64,000 nt of DNA from CAITWD01 sp963842065 (GTDB lineage Bacteria; Actinomycetota; Thermoleophilia; Miltoncostaeales; Miltoncostaeaceae), in NCBI GenBank assembly GCA_963842065.1, contig CAWJEW010000002.1, forward strand, positions 1 through 64,000. The letters are read 5' to 3'. A program made the position numbers and the translations under genes. The notes under the pieces are model-generated. The model had not been told where the DNA came from. It worked only from the letters and a program-made list of their open reading frames with translations, and did no database searches. This document shows, piece by piece, positions 55,900 to 64,000 of the stretch. Position 1 is the stretch's first letter. Each line of letters starts with the position of its first letter.

Positions 55900-57417
55900 T
55901 TAGGTCCTCGGGAACACCGCTTGGGCCAGGATCTGGATCCGACGGGTCGCCGGGAGCGACAGGATCTTGCGCAGTGCAGCGGCCCGGTGCGAGGCCGCGT
56001 AATGGCCGTTGACGAAGTCGACGACCATGGCCGTGCTCGGCCGCGCCTGCGTCCCGCGCGCGATGATCGCGGCGACGGCGCCGGGATGGTGGACGGCCTC
56101 GGCGACCAGCACGGCCGCGGCGTGGATCCAGCGCGAGTAGGTGTAGTGGGTGACCACGTAGCCGGCGATCTGGGCGCGGCTCACCGTCGGGACCGGGCCC
56201 GGGCTGCCGGCCGGCGAGCGCACCGGGACGAACCAGGTGCTCGGCAGGCCGAGATCGTCCTGGATGGTCGCACCCGCCACGTTGGCGCTCTGCCCGTTGG
56301 TGAGCGTGATGCGCGCCATCCGCACCCGTGGCGAGGTTCCCACTGCGGTGATCACGATCTGGTCGACCGGCGCCCCGAGCCCGAGCAGCTGACCGAGCCG
56401 CACCGCGGTATATGTCGGCGGGTCGCGCCACGGGTCCATCGGCGAGATGCCGTCGTAGGGGTCCGGCACGCCGACCAGATACGGGATCGCCGGGCCGCCC
56501 CAGGCGTCGTTGATGCTCTCGGTATGGCCACCGGAGCTGGAAAAGAAGAACGTCTGCACGATCGCGCCGTGGTAGGTCACCGCCTGCCCGGTCGTCGCGC
56601 TCACGGCGGCGTCGGTGCGCGCGGTCTCGGCGGCGACGCCGCCGTACAGCTGGCTGCGGGTGTCGGGGTAGACGTCAAAGCTGGCCGACGGCCGGCGGCT
56701 GGCCAGGGCGTAGCTGCGCGATGCGATGGCCTGCGCCTGGAGCGCCGCAGTGGCCCAGCTGGAGGGCATCTCGCCGGCCACGACGCCGCGCAGGTACGAC
56801 TCGATCGGCACGGTGTTGATCGTCTCCAGCCGTCCGCCCGATGCCGTGGTGGTCAGCGTGCCGCGGTAGGCCCGGCCGCCGAAGCTCACCAGGCCCGACC
56901 CGTTGGGGGAGACCGTCACGCCGGCGGCCGTCTGGACGACCTTGGTCGTGCCGGGGCCCTCGACGAGCAGGCCGGCGCCTGCCGGGTGCAGCGTGTAGCC
57001 GACGCCGGCTGCCAGGACGTACGGCTTGCCGGTGTGCAGGTCCACGAGCTCACCCGCGCCTTGGACGCCGACCGCGGCGGCCGTCTGGCCGGTGGCAAGC
57101 AGCACGCGGATCGGCGTCGTGGTCGACTCGGCCGTAAGCGTCGTGCCGCGGTAGTACCAGGACAGGATCTTGGCGGCACTCCAGCCGTGTAGGGCGTCGC
57201 CCTCGGCGCCGTACTGGGACATGCCGACGCCGTGCCCGTAGCCGCGGCCGGCAAACGTGAACTGGACCGTCTGCGCGGAGGCCGTGCCGACGACCGCGAG
57301 CGCCCCGAGCGCTGCGGCGCCCAGCACGCGGCGCCAGCGGCGAGTACCGCGGCCGCCCGGGGAGATGCGGGAATGCGCCACGGGATCCGACCCCGTGGGC
57401 GAGGCGTTGATGTCCAC
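55900..57417 (-). CDS. SpoIID/LytB-domain secreted protein
   Basis: This 505-residue protein has a positively charged N-terminus and a membrane helix/signal (about 32-49). The SpoIID/LytB core follows, with G-Y-G-H-G-V-G-M-S-Q-Y-G, S-Y-L-R-G-V-V-A-G-E-M-P-S-S-W and A-Q-A-I-A-S-R-S-Y-A. The Glu in G-E-M-P is the family's catalytic acid. F-F-S-S-S-G-G-H-T-E-S-I completes the domain. A C-terminal helical domain of about 100 residues is not assigned. It probably cleaves or binds denuded peptidoglycan; in non-spore-formers the role is cell-wall remodelling. Confidence 0.85.
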   Translation of the reverse strand: MDINASPTGSDPVAHSRISPGGRGTRRWRRVLGAAALGALAVVGTASAQTVQFTFAGRGYGHGVGMSQYGAEGDALHGWSAAKILSWYYRGTTLTAESTTTPIRVLLATGQTAAAVGVQGAGELVDLHTGKPYVLAAGVGYTLHPAGAGLLVEGPGTTKVVQTAAGVTVSPNGSGLVSFGGRAYRGTLTTTASGGRLETINTVPIESYLRGVVAGEMPSSWATAALQAQAIASRSYALASRRPSASFDVYPDTRSQLYGGVAAETARTDAAVSATTGQAVTYHGAIVQTFFFSSSGGHTESINDAWGGPAIPYLVGVPDPYDGISPMDPWRDPPTYTAVRLGQLLGLGAPVDQIVITAVGTSPRVRMARITLTNGQSANVAGATIQDDLGLPSTWFVPVRSPAGSPGPVPTVSRAQIAGYVVTHYTYSRWIHAAAVLVAEAVHHPGAVAAIIARGTQARPSTAMVVDFVNGHYAASHRAAALRKILSLPATRRIQILAQAVFPRT

Positions 57418-57688
57418 GTGCTGTCCGTCTGTTGGAGCCCGTGCAGCGCCGCGTCCCGAAGGCAGGGCACTCGCACGGGAGTTGCCGTCTCGAGCGCCGT
57501 CGACGCCGGTGCGGTCGAGGGCTCACTCACCGCCTCGACGCCGTGTACGGATGACTTGAGCGGTCGGCCGCCCAGGCCGGGCGAATTTACAAAACGCTCA
57601 TGCCCGGGGCGATCTCACGCCGCAATTCGGGTCCGCCCTCCCATGCCGCCGCAAGATGTCAACCGGCCAGGGCCCCTCGCATCCGGCC

Positions 57689-58282
<594 letters not shown>

Positions 58283-58414
58283 GCGGTCGAGTATCGCAGC
58301 CACCGCGGCCGCGGAGGCTCGGCTCCGCGGTGCGCCGCGCGCGGGCGGGGTCGCGCGCGCCCCCGCCCGCGAAGGGGGTTGAGGGACAGGCCCGGTCTGT
58401 CGAGGAATGTGGTA

Positions 58415-59269
58415 ATGAGCGCAACCGCCGCAGCTGCGGCCACGCCGAGTGCCGCGACGCATGTGTTGGCGAGCGCCTTTCCCATCGGGCAGGCGCTGGC
58501 TCCGCGCATGCTCGTCGGGGTCCTGGTGGCCGCGCTCGTCGCATCCGCCGCCGTGGCCGTCTATCAGCGCATCCGCGCATCGCGCTCGGGCATCGCGGGC
58601 GTCGACCGCATGGACGTCAAGACCTTTGAGGCGTTCTTGGCGTCGCTGTTCCGCGACCTCGGTTACGAGGTCGCGGGGTCCCGGGTGCACGGTGACTTCG
58701 CCGCCGAGCTGGTGGTGGTCAAGGACGGCCGGCGCACGGTCGTCGAGGGCAAGCGCTGGAGCAAGAAGCATCTCGGCATCACCGCCGTGCAGGAGGCGCT
58801 GGCCGCGATGACGGACTTCGCGTGCGACGACGCGATCGTGGTCGCCAACCGGCAGTTCACCCATCCGGCCAAGAAGCTCGCCAACGCCAACGATATCCAG
58901 CTCTGGGACCGCGAGGCGCTGGTCGGCAAGCTACTCGGTCTGCACGGGGTGCCGGGCGAGCTGCCGAGCTCCGACGTCGCGATCCCCGAGCTCGCGGCGA
59001 CGGCGACGGCACCGGCGCCTGCTGCCGCTCCCGTCCCACCCCCCGCGGTCACGCGGATGCCCGCCATCGCGGTCGTCGCGAGTTCGGATGCGGCGCCGGC
59101 CTGGACGCCGGGGGCCTTCGCGTCCTGTGCGTTGTGCGGAATGAGTGTCTCCAAGGACGACCGCATCCTCTGTCTGAGCCAGCCGAATCGATTCGGCAAC
59201 CAGCTCTACTGCCACGCCCACCAGCAGCTGATCGGTGGCGCCGCCCCGTCGGGCGGTGCGGCGGGCTAG
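58415..59269 (+). CDS. Membrane-anchored Mrr-like restriction endonuclease
   Basis: The 284-residue product has an N-terminal membrane helix (about 30-50), then an Mrr-type catalytic domain. T-F-E-A-F-L-A-S-L-F-R-D-L-G-Y-E-V is followed by G-D-F-A-A-E-L-V-V-V and V-V-E-G-K-R-W. In Mrr proteins the strand reads G-D-x-G-x-D-L and Q-x-K; here the second Asp is Glu and Gln is Glu, but the E-G-K motif is intact. An Ala/Pro linker leads to a C-terminal Cys-rich zinc-finger-like end (C-A-L-C, later C and C-H-A-H). It lies between two TMEM175 genes and ends in CTAG with the second one. Confidence 0.75.
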   Translation: MSATAAAAATPSAATHVLASAFPIGQALAPRMLVGVLVAALVASAAVAVYQRIRASRSGIAGVDRMDVKTFEAFLASLFRDLGYEVAGSRVHGDFAAELVVVKDGRRTVVEGKRWSKKHLGITAVQEALAAMTDFACDDAIVVANRQFTHPAKKLANANDIQLWDREALVGKLLGLHGVPGELPSSDVAIPELAATATAPAPAAAPVPPPAVTRMPAIAVVASSDAAPAWTPGAFASCALCGMSVSKDDRILCLSQPNRFGNQLYCHAHQQLIGGAAPSGGAAG

Positions 59270-59887
59270 TCGGCCGAGTCGCGCGCCGCTTGCAGCACGA
59301 GCCCCGGGACCGGGCTCACCGAGACGGCAAAGTAGATCGCGATCGCGGCGATCGATCGCAACGGATGCCCACGTGCTGATGAATGCCACGCCGACGGCGA
59401 CCAGGTAGCACAGGCCGCCGGCCAGGCCGCGGCGGTACCCGACCGGCAGCGCCGGGGCCGCGGCCGCGATGACCAGCTCGCGATGATGGGCGAGGTAGCT
59501 CCAGCCCCAGGCGAAGGTCAGGCCCATCATCATCATGGCGCCCGCGGAGAGGACCGGGGCCGGAAGGGCCTGGCTGCCGCGGTCCGCGTAGCTTGCCGCC
59601 AGGGCCGTCGGCCACGGGATGATCGAGACGAACAGCAGGAACGCGATCGTCCGTTCGAGGAAGCGCCGGTCGATCGACTGGACCGCGGCCATCATTCCGT
59701 GATGCTCGATCCACAGCACCCCGAGGATCGCGAAGGACACGCCGTCGGCAACGTAGGTCGGCCAGGGCTGCAGCAGGTCATGCGCCAGGTGCGCGGAGGA
59801 CTCGGGCCGCGGCAGGTCGAGGACGAGCAGGGTCATGGCGATGGCAAACACGCCGTCGATCGGCGCGTGCAGGCGTCCTGGGCCCAC
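59266..59887 (-). CDS. TMEM175-family potassium channel, copy 2, one frameshift
   Basis: The 5' part has R-L-H-A-P-I-D-G-V-F-A-I-A-M-T-L-L-V-L-D, a TMEM175-type filter helix with F-S-D replaced by I-D-G. L-W-I-E-H-H-G-M-M and six hydrophobic segments follow. Near 59357 an extra G breaks the frame; removed, the last helix reads I-A-A-I-A-I-Y-F-A-V-S-V and ends at 59266. ATG 59887. Divergence from copy 1 at the filter motif means its ion selectivity cannot be assumed. Confidence 0.75.
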
Positions 59888-60009
59888 CTCGGCACCTCCT
59901 CCGCCGGAGCCTCGCGGCGCGCTCGGCGCCCTGGCGTGCCATCACGCGGGTCGCGGCGGGCGCACCGGACAACGATCACGGGGGCAACCGTCGTCCGCAC
60001 GGAGGCGTC

Positions 60010-60369
60010 GTGGCGCAGATCGTCGTGTCCGGGCACGAGGTGGTCGTGCAGCTGAGCCTGATCGAGAAGGCCGGCGCCTTCCATGCCGATCTCCGCATTC
60101 CCCTCGCCGCGGTGCGTGCGGTGCGCGTGGCGGACGATCCCTGGACGGCCCTGCGCGGGATCCGCGCGCCCGGCACGGGCGTGCCCGGGGTGATCGCGCT
60201 CGGTACCCACCGGGGCGGGGGAATCCGGGACTTCGCGGCCGTCCACAAACACACGCCGGCCGTGGTCGTCGAGGCGGCTGGGGCCGGGTTCGATCGCCTG
60301 GTGATCTCGTCGTCGGGCGCGCGCGGGGACGCCGCGCGCATCGACGCGGCCGTGCGGGGCACGGGCTAA
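60010..60369 (+). CDS. Small PH-like beta protein
   Basis: This 119-residue GTG-start protein has strands typical of bacterial PH-like domains (V-V-V-Q-L-S-L-I-E-K, R-I-P-L-A-A-V-R-A-V, A-V-V-V-E-A) and a C-terminal helix. No membrane segment. Its stop (TAA) overlaps the stop of the convergent ClC gene (TAG). Function unknown. Confidence 0.55.
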   Translation: MAQIVVSGHEVVVQLSLIEKAGAFHADLRIPLAAVRAVRVADDPWTALRGIRAPGTGVPGVIALGTHRGGGIRDFAAVHKHTPAVVVEAAGAGFDRLVISSSGARGDAARIDAAVRGTG

Positions 60370-62264
60370 GGCGCGTCCTGCTCGGGGGTGCCGTCCGCGA
60401 CGATCGGACGCGTGCGTCGTCCGCGCCGGCCGGTCAGGGTCAGCACCCGCTCGGCGTCGCGTTCCTCGATCAGCATGCGCTGGCGCGCCCGCAGCAGGTC
60501 GGACGCGGTGATCAGGCCAACCACCGTCCCCGGGTCCTCGCGTTCGACGACCGGGAGTGTCCCGACATCGACGGCCGTCATGCGGTCCGCGACGAGCCGC
60601 AGGATCTCGTCCGGATAGGCGATCGCGACCGGCGTCGTCATCACCTCGCCGACCGTGCGCACGGGGTCCTCGCGGTCGTGAAGGATCGCCGACCACGGCA
60701 CGACGCCCGCCAGGTGCGCCGCCTCGTCGAGCACCGGGTACAGCCGCTGGCGGCGCTCGGGCGAGCCCTCGGCGAAGGCCCCGTACACATCGGCGCTGCG
60801 TTGGGTGGGTTCCAGGGTGACCGCGAGCGGCCGGATCAGCTCGCGCACGTAGATCGCCTCGAGGGGATCGACCGAGTACTCGCGCATGACGTGAACGCCG
60901 CGGCGGGCGACCTTCTCGGTCAGGATCGAGCGCGTGAGGACGAGCACGCTCACAAGGTAGGCGAGGATTGCGGCCACCAAGAGCGCCAGGAGGCTGTTCC
61001 GGTCATGGGTGAGCTCGAACGCGAAGACGATGGCGGTAAACGGTGCGCCGGTGACGCCGGCGAGCACTCCCGCCATGCCGATGAGCGACCACGCCCCCAC
61101 CGAGGCGCCCGGCAAGAGATGCCCGATCGTGCCCCCCAGGGCGGCGCCCAGCGTCAGGGTTGGCGCGAGGACCCCGCCGCTGGTGCCGGCACCCAGGCCC
61201 GTCGCCCAGATCACCAGCTTCACCCCGAACAGCAGGAGCAGCGCACCGACGGCAAACTGACCGAGCAACTCCGCGTGGATCGTGGCGTAGCCGACCCCGA
61301 GCGCCTTGGGGTCGATCAGCCCGCCGATGCCGATGACCAGCCCTCCGATGGCCGGCCACCACATCCAGTGCACGTGCCTGCCGAGATACGAAAACAGGTC
61401 CTCGGCGCGGTGGACCGCATGCGTGATGACCCATGCGGACAGGCCGCAGGCGATGCCGATGCCCGCCGCCCCGAGCAGGGCAATGCCGGTGATCTCAGCG
61501 TGCGACGGCACCGGAAACAGCGGCTGCGGGGCCACGAGCCCGTGGCGGGCCATCACGACGCGCAGCGCATCCGCGGTGGCGGCCGCGATCCCGATCAGCA
61601 CCGTCGAGCGTGGCCGGAACTCGAACGCCAACAGCTCGACGCCGAAGAGCGTGGCGGCGACGGGTGTCCCGAAGACCGCGCTCATGCCGGCCGCCGCGCC
61701 CGCGACGAGCAGGCTCCGTCGCTGGGCCGCGGTCAGCCGCATGAGCTGGCCGACGATCGAACCCAGGGCGCCGCCGGTGACGATGATCGGCCCTTCGGCG
61801 CCGAACGGGCCGCCGGTGCCAATGCTGATCGCGCTGGAGACCGGTTTGAGGACGGCCAGGCGCGGCCGGACCTTGCTGCCGCTGGTGAGGATGATCTCCA
61901 TCGTCTCGGGGATGCCGTGCCCGCGGATCCGCTCGGAGCCGAAGCGCGCCATGAGCCCGACCACGAGCCCGCCGATCACCGGGATCACGACCGCCACGAT
62001 GCCGAGGGTGTTTGCCGCCGGCGAGACGAGGCGGACGCCGATGCGCTGGTAGTAGGCGAGGTTCGTGACGAAGCCGATCATGTCGAGCAGCGCAAGGGAC
62101 GCGCATGCGGCGAGGACGCCCACCCCGACCGCCAGCGGCACCAGTCGCAGGATGTCCGGAGACGTCGTGAAGTCGCCGAGTGCGGGCGTGCGGACCGCCC
62201 CGGTCGCCGCGTCGGTGCGGGGGCGATCGGTCACAGTGCCCACGGGTGCCGGCGAGCGGGTCAT
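60366..62264 (-). CDS. ClC-family chloride channel/antiporter with CBS domains
   Basis: This 632-residue ClC protein has G-H-G-I-P-E (first filter motif, Ser replaced by His), G-P-F-G-A-E-G-P (gating Glu region), F-G-V-E-L and G-A-G-T-S-G-G-V-L-A-P. Two C-terminal CBS domains (about 500-632) are visible (V-M-T-T-P-V-A-I, L-P-V-V-E-R-E-D, G-L-I-T-A-S-D-L-L). The ATG 62264 begins the N-terminal cytoplasmic stretch. It moves chloride and may exchange protons; CBS domains suggest nucleotide control. Confidence 0.9.
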   Translation of the reverse strand: MTRSPAPVGTVTDRPRTDAATGAVRTPALGDFTTSPDILRLVPLAVGVGVLAACASLALLDMIGFVTNLAYYQRIGVRLVSPAANTLGIVAVVIPVIGGLVVGLMARFGSERIRGHGIPETMEIILTSGSKVRPRLAVLKPVSSAISIGTGGPFGAEGPIIVTGGALGSIVGQLMRLTAAQRRSLLVAGAAAGMSAVFGTPVAATLFGVELLAFEFRPRSTVLIGIAAATADALRVVMARHGLVAPQPLFPVPSHAEITGIALLGAAGIGIACGLSAWVITHAVHRAEDLFSYLGRHVHWMWWPAIGGLVIGIGGLIDPKALGVGYATIHAELLGQFAVGALLLLFGVKLVIWATGLGAGTSGGVLAPTLTLGAALGGTIGHLLPGASVGAWSLIGMAGVLAGVTGAPFTAIVFAFELTHDRNSLLALLVAAILAYLVSVLVLTRSILTEKVARRGVHVMREYSVDPLEAIYVRELIRPLAVTLEPTQRSADVYGAFAEGSPERRQRLYPVLDEAAHLAGVVPWSAILHDREDPVRTVGEVMTTPVAIAYPDEILRLVADRMTAVDVGTLPVVEREDPGTVVGLITASDLLRARQRMLIEERDAERVLTLTGRRGRRTRPIVADGTPEQDAP

Positions 62265-62334
62265 GCCGCGCCATGACAGGACACGCGCTCTGATCGGAGG
62301 TGCGCGGCGGGGGGTGCGGCACTTTCCATCGTTA

Positions 62335-62349
62335 TACGATCTTATCGTA
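62335..62349. promoter_or_regulatory. Inverted repeat TACGAT-CTT-ATCGTA upstream of the ClC gene
   Basis: Six-base perfect arms with a three-base centre lie about 70 bp upstream of the ClC ATG, next to a TATAAC on the minus strand that could be a -10 box. The AT content is high compared with the surroundings. This looks like an operator; the regulator is unknown. Confidence 0.5.
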
Positions 62350-62452
62350 GTGCGAGCACCGTTGTCAGCTGCGCGCCGCCCGCGCGATCGTCGGCCTCGC
62401 GCCGCCGGCCGGGGCATCCGTGCCGTGCCGGGTACCCCAGGATGGGCGACCG

Positions 62453-62498
62453 CGCGCACACCGGTGCCGCGGCGTGTGCCGCGGCACCGGTGTGCGCG
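62453..62498 (-). terminator. Strong hairpin after the MFS gene
   Basis: Perfect 20-bp arms (62453-62472 and 62479-62498) flank the loop CGTGTG, immediately after the MFS stop codon. No U-tract follows, as is common in actinobacterial terminators. Confidence 0.8.
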
Positions 62499-63938
62499 TC
62501 AGGCGGACTCGAACGACGGCTCGCCGAGCCGCTCGGCCGCCGCCAAGTCGGGCGCCTCCTGGCGGCGCGTCGCGCGCGATGAACAGGGCTGCGACGGCGC
62601 CGACGGCAGCGATCGCGGCGCCCGCGTACACGGCCGGGGTCAGGCCGTCGACGAACGACTGCGGCGACTGGTAGCTGCCGTACTGGGCGAAGATCGTCGC
62701 CAGCACCGACACGCCCAGGACCCCGCCGAGCTCGCGGATCGCGTTGTTGGCGCCCGAGGCCTGGCCCTCCTCCTCGGGGCGCACCGAACCGAGCACGACG
62801 TTGGCGACCGGGGCGAAGAACATCCCCATCCCGATTCCGGCAATCACGAACGGCCCAACCAGATCGCGCGTAGGCAACCGTCGGCGAGGCGAGTGCCGCG
62901 AGCATCACGAGCGCGATCGACTGCAGCGCGATCCCCCCGGCCATCAGCATGCGCCCGCCGATCTTGTCCGACAGGGCGCCGGCGATCGGGGCCACGATCA
63001 GCGGCATCGCCGTCCACGGCAGCACCCGCAGCCCCGCCGACAGGGGTGAGTAGCCCTGCACGGTCTGCAGGAATTGGGTCAGCAAGAACATCGCCCCGAA
63101 CATCCCGAAGAACATCATCATCGACGCGATGTTGGCGGCCGTGAACGTCCGGTTGGCAAAGAAGCGCATCGGCAGCATCGGCGTGCTCGTGTGCAGTTCC
63201 CAGAGCACGAACGCGACGACCAGCGCGGCGCCGACGACGAGCGAGCCGATGACCTCGGGCGCGCCCCAACCGATCTGGCTGCCGCGGATGATCCCGAAGA
63301 CGACGCCGAGCAGACCGCTCGACGCCAGGGCGACGCCGGGCAGATCGAGCGCCGAGTTGGGCCCGTAGGACTCCTCGAGGCGCCGGGCCGCCAGCGGGGC
63401 GAGCACCAGGCCGATCGGCACGTTGAGCCAGAAGATCCACTGCCACGAGGCGCCCTGGACGACGGCGCCGCCGACGACTGGGCCCAGGCCCACGGCCAGG
63501 CCCCCGACGGCGCCCCAGATGCCGAGCGCCGCGCCGCGGCGCTCGGCCGGCACGGAGGCCGACAGGATGGTGAGCGTCAGCGGGGCGATGATCGCGCCAC
63601 CGACGCCCTGGAAGGCCCGCGCCGCGATCAGCCACTGGATCGAGGGTGCAAGTGCGGCGCCGCACGGACCCGGCGACGAACACGAAGATCCCGGTGACGA
63701 ACATGCGGCGCCGTCCGAACCGGTCGCCGAGCGCGGCGCCGGTCAACAGCAGCACCGCGAAGGTGAGCGTGTAGGCGTTGACGGTCCATTCGAGTTGCTG
63801 GATCGACGCGTGCAGATCCCGCCGGATCGTCGGCAGGGCCGTCGAGACGACGAGGTTGTCGAGAGTGACGATGAACAGCGCCGCGGAGGTGAGGATCAAG
63901 GTCCACACCGCCCCGTGACGCCCGGGGTGGGGTGTCAT
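62499..63938 (-). CDS. DHA2-type MFS drug exporter, three frameshifts
   Basis: The pieces form a 14-helix transporter of about 478 residues. The first helix has V-T-L-D-N-L-V-V-S-T-A-L-P, then G-D-R-F-G-R-R-R-M (motif A), later G-P-V-V-G-G (motif C) and W-Q-W-I-F-W-L-N-V-P-I-G (DHA2 signature). Extra bases near 63662, 62870 and 62570 account for the breaks; restored, the C-terminus ends at TGA 62499-62501. A GAAAGG site precedes the ATG. Exports drugs or lipids by proton antiport. Confidence 0.85.
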
Positions 63939-64000
63939 CGGCGACCTTTCTCGAGAGGTGAAAGTGAGTAGTTACTAGCTATGGCGGTCAAAAAAAACAT
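63939..64000. promoter_or_regulatory. Promoter/operator candidate of the MFS gene
   Basis: An AT-rich element with AGTAGTTACT (imperfect palindrome, 63967-63976) lies about 30 bp upstream of the MFS start, followed by a run of eight A. It resembles a MarR/TetR-type operator in position. The window ends here. Confidence 0.35.

Overview
This is a high-GC bacterial window whose gene content points to the phylum Actinomycetota. The main clues are a single-chain 2-oxoglutarate dehydrogenase E2-E1 fusion, a SARP/BTAD-type regulator, a Nei2-type glycosylase beside a long Lhr helicase, an F420-reductase-like oxidoreductase and a SpoIID/LytB protein. A Thermoleophilia-like lineage is plausible, but that is inference from style only.

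Region 1 (1-21178) is accessory DNA. A complete tRNA-Thr(CGU) lies at 21106-21178 on the minus strand. Four truncated copies of its 3' half (43 bp each, all ending in the anticodon loop) lie at 19632, 10997, 9731 and 2661 in the same orientation. This is the layout expected from repeated integration at one tRNA gene. Direct repeats of about 11 bp period, resembling integrase arm sites, follow three of the copies and also lie beside the tRNA. Between the copies are a decayed tyrosine recombinase, an IS3-family element, a frameshifted phage-type HTH gene, a cyclase-AAA-TPR signalling protein coupled to a repeat-rich lectin-like gene broken by one stop codon, an alpha/beta hydrolase, and a five-gene redox/glyoxalase cluster.

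Region 2 (21389-33099) holds a glycine-rich frame, then a SnoaL-like gene and a methyltransferase divergent from a BTAD-AAA-TPR regulator and an SRPBCC gene. The divergent promoter carries three heptamers at 11-bp spacing, typical of SARP operators. After this come a ferritin, two PRC-barrel-like paralogues, an OmpR-type two-component system, a secreted protein and another methyltransferase.

Region 3 (33100-46672) is chromosomal housekeeping: YihY, Nei2-like glycosylase, Lhr helicase, ClpS, a benzoylformate-decarboxylase-like enzyme, a lipoate/biotin ligase-like gene and the E2-E1 fusion.

Region 4 (46954-64000) is rich in ion transport. It contains a complete kdp operon (small ORF-kdpF-A-B-C-D-E), a SpoIID/LytB protein, two TMEM175-like channels around a membrane-anchored Mrr-like nuclease, a ClC channel with CBS domains and a DHA2-type MFS exporter.

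Many housekeeping genes between 38.5 and 63.7 kb are broken by single-base frameshifts. Nearly all of those I could resolve are +1 insertions, ten of them in kdpABC. I read these as probable assembly errors and annotate the genes as continuous.
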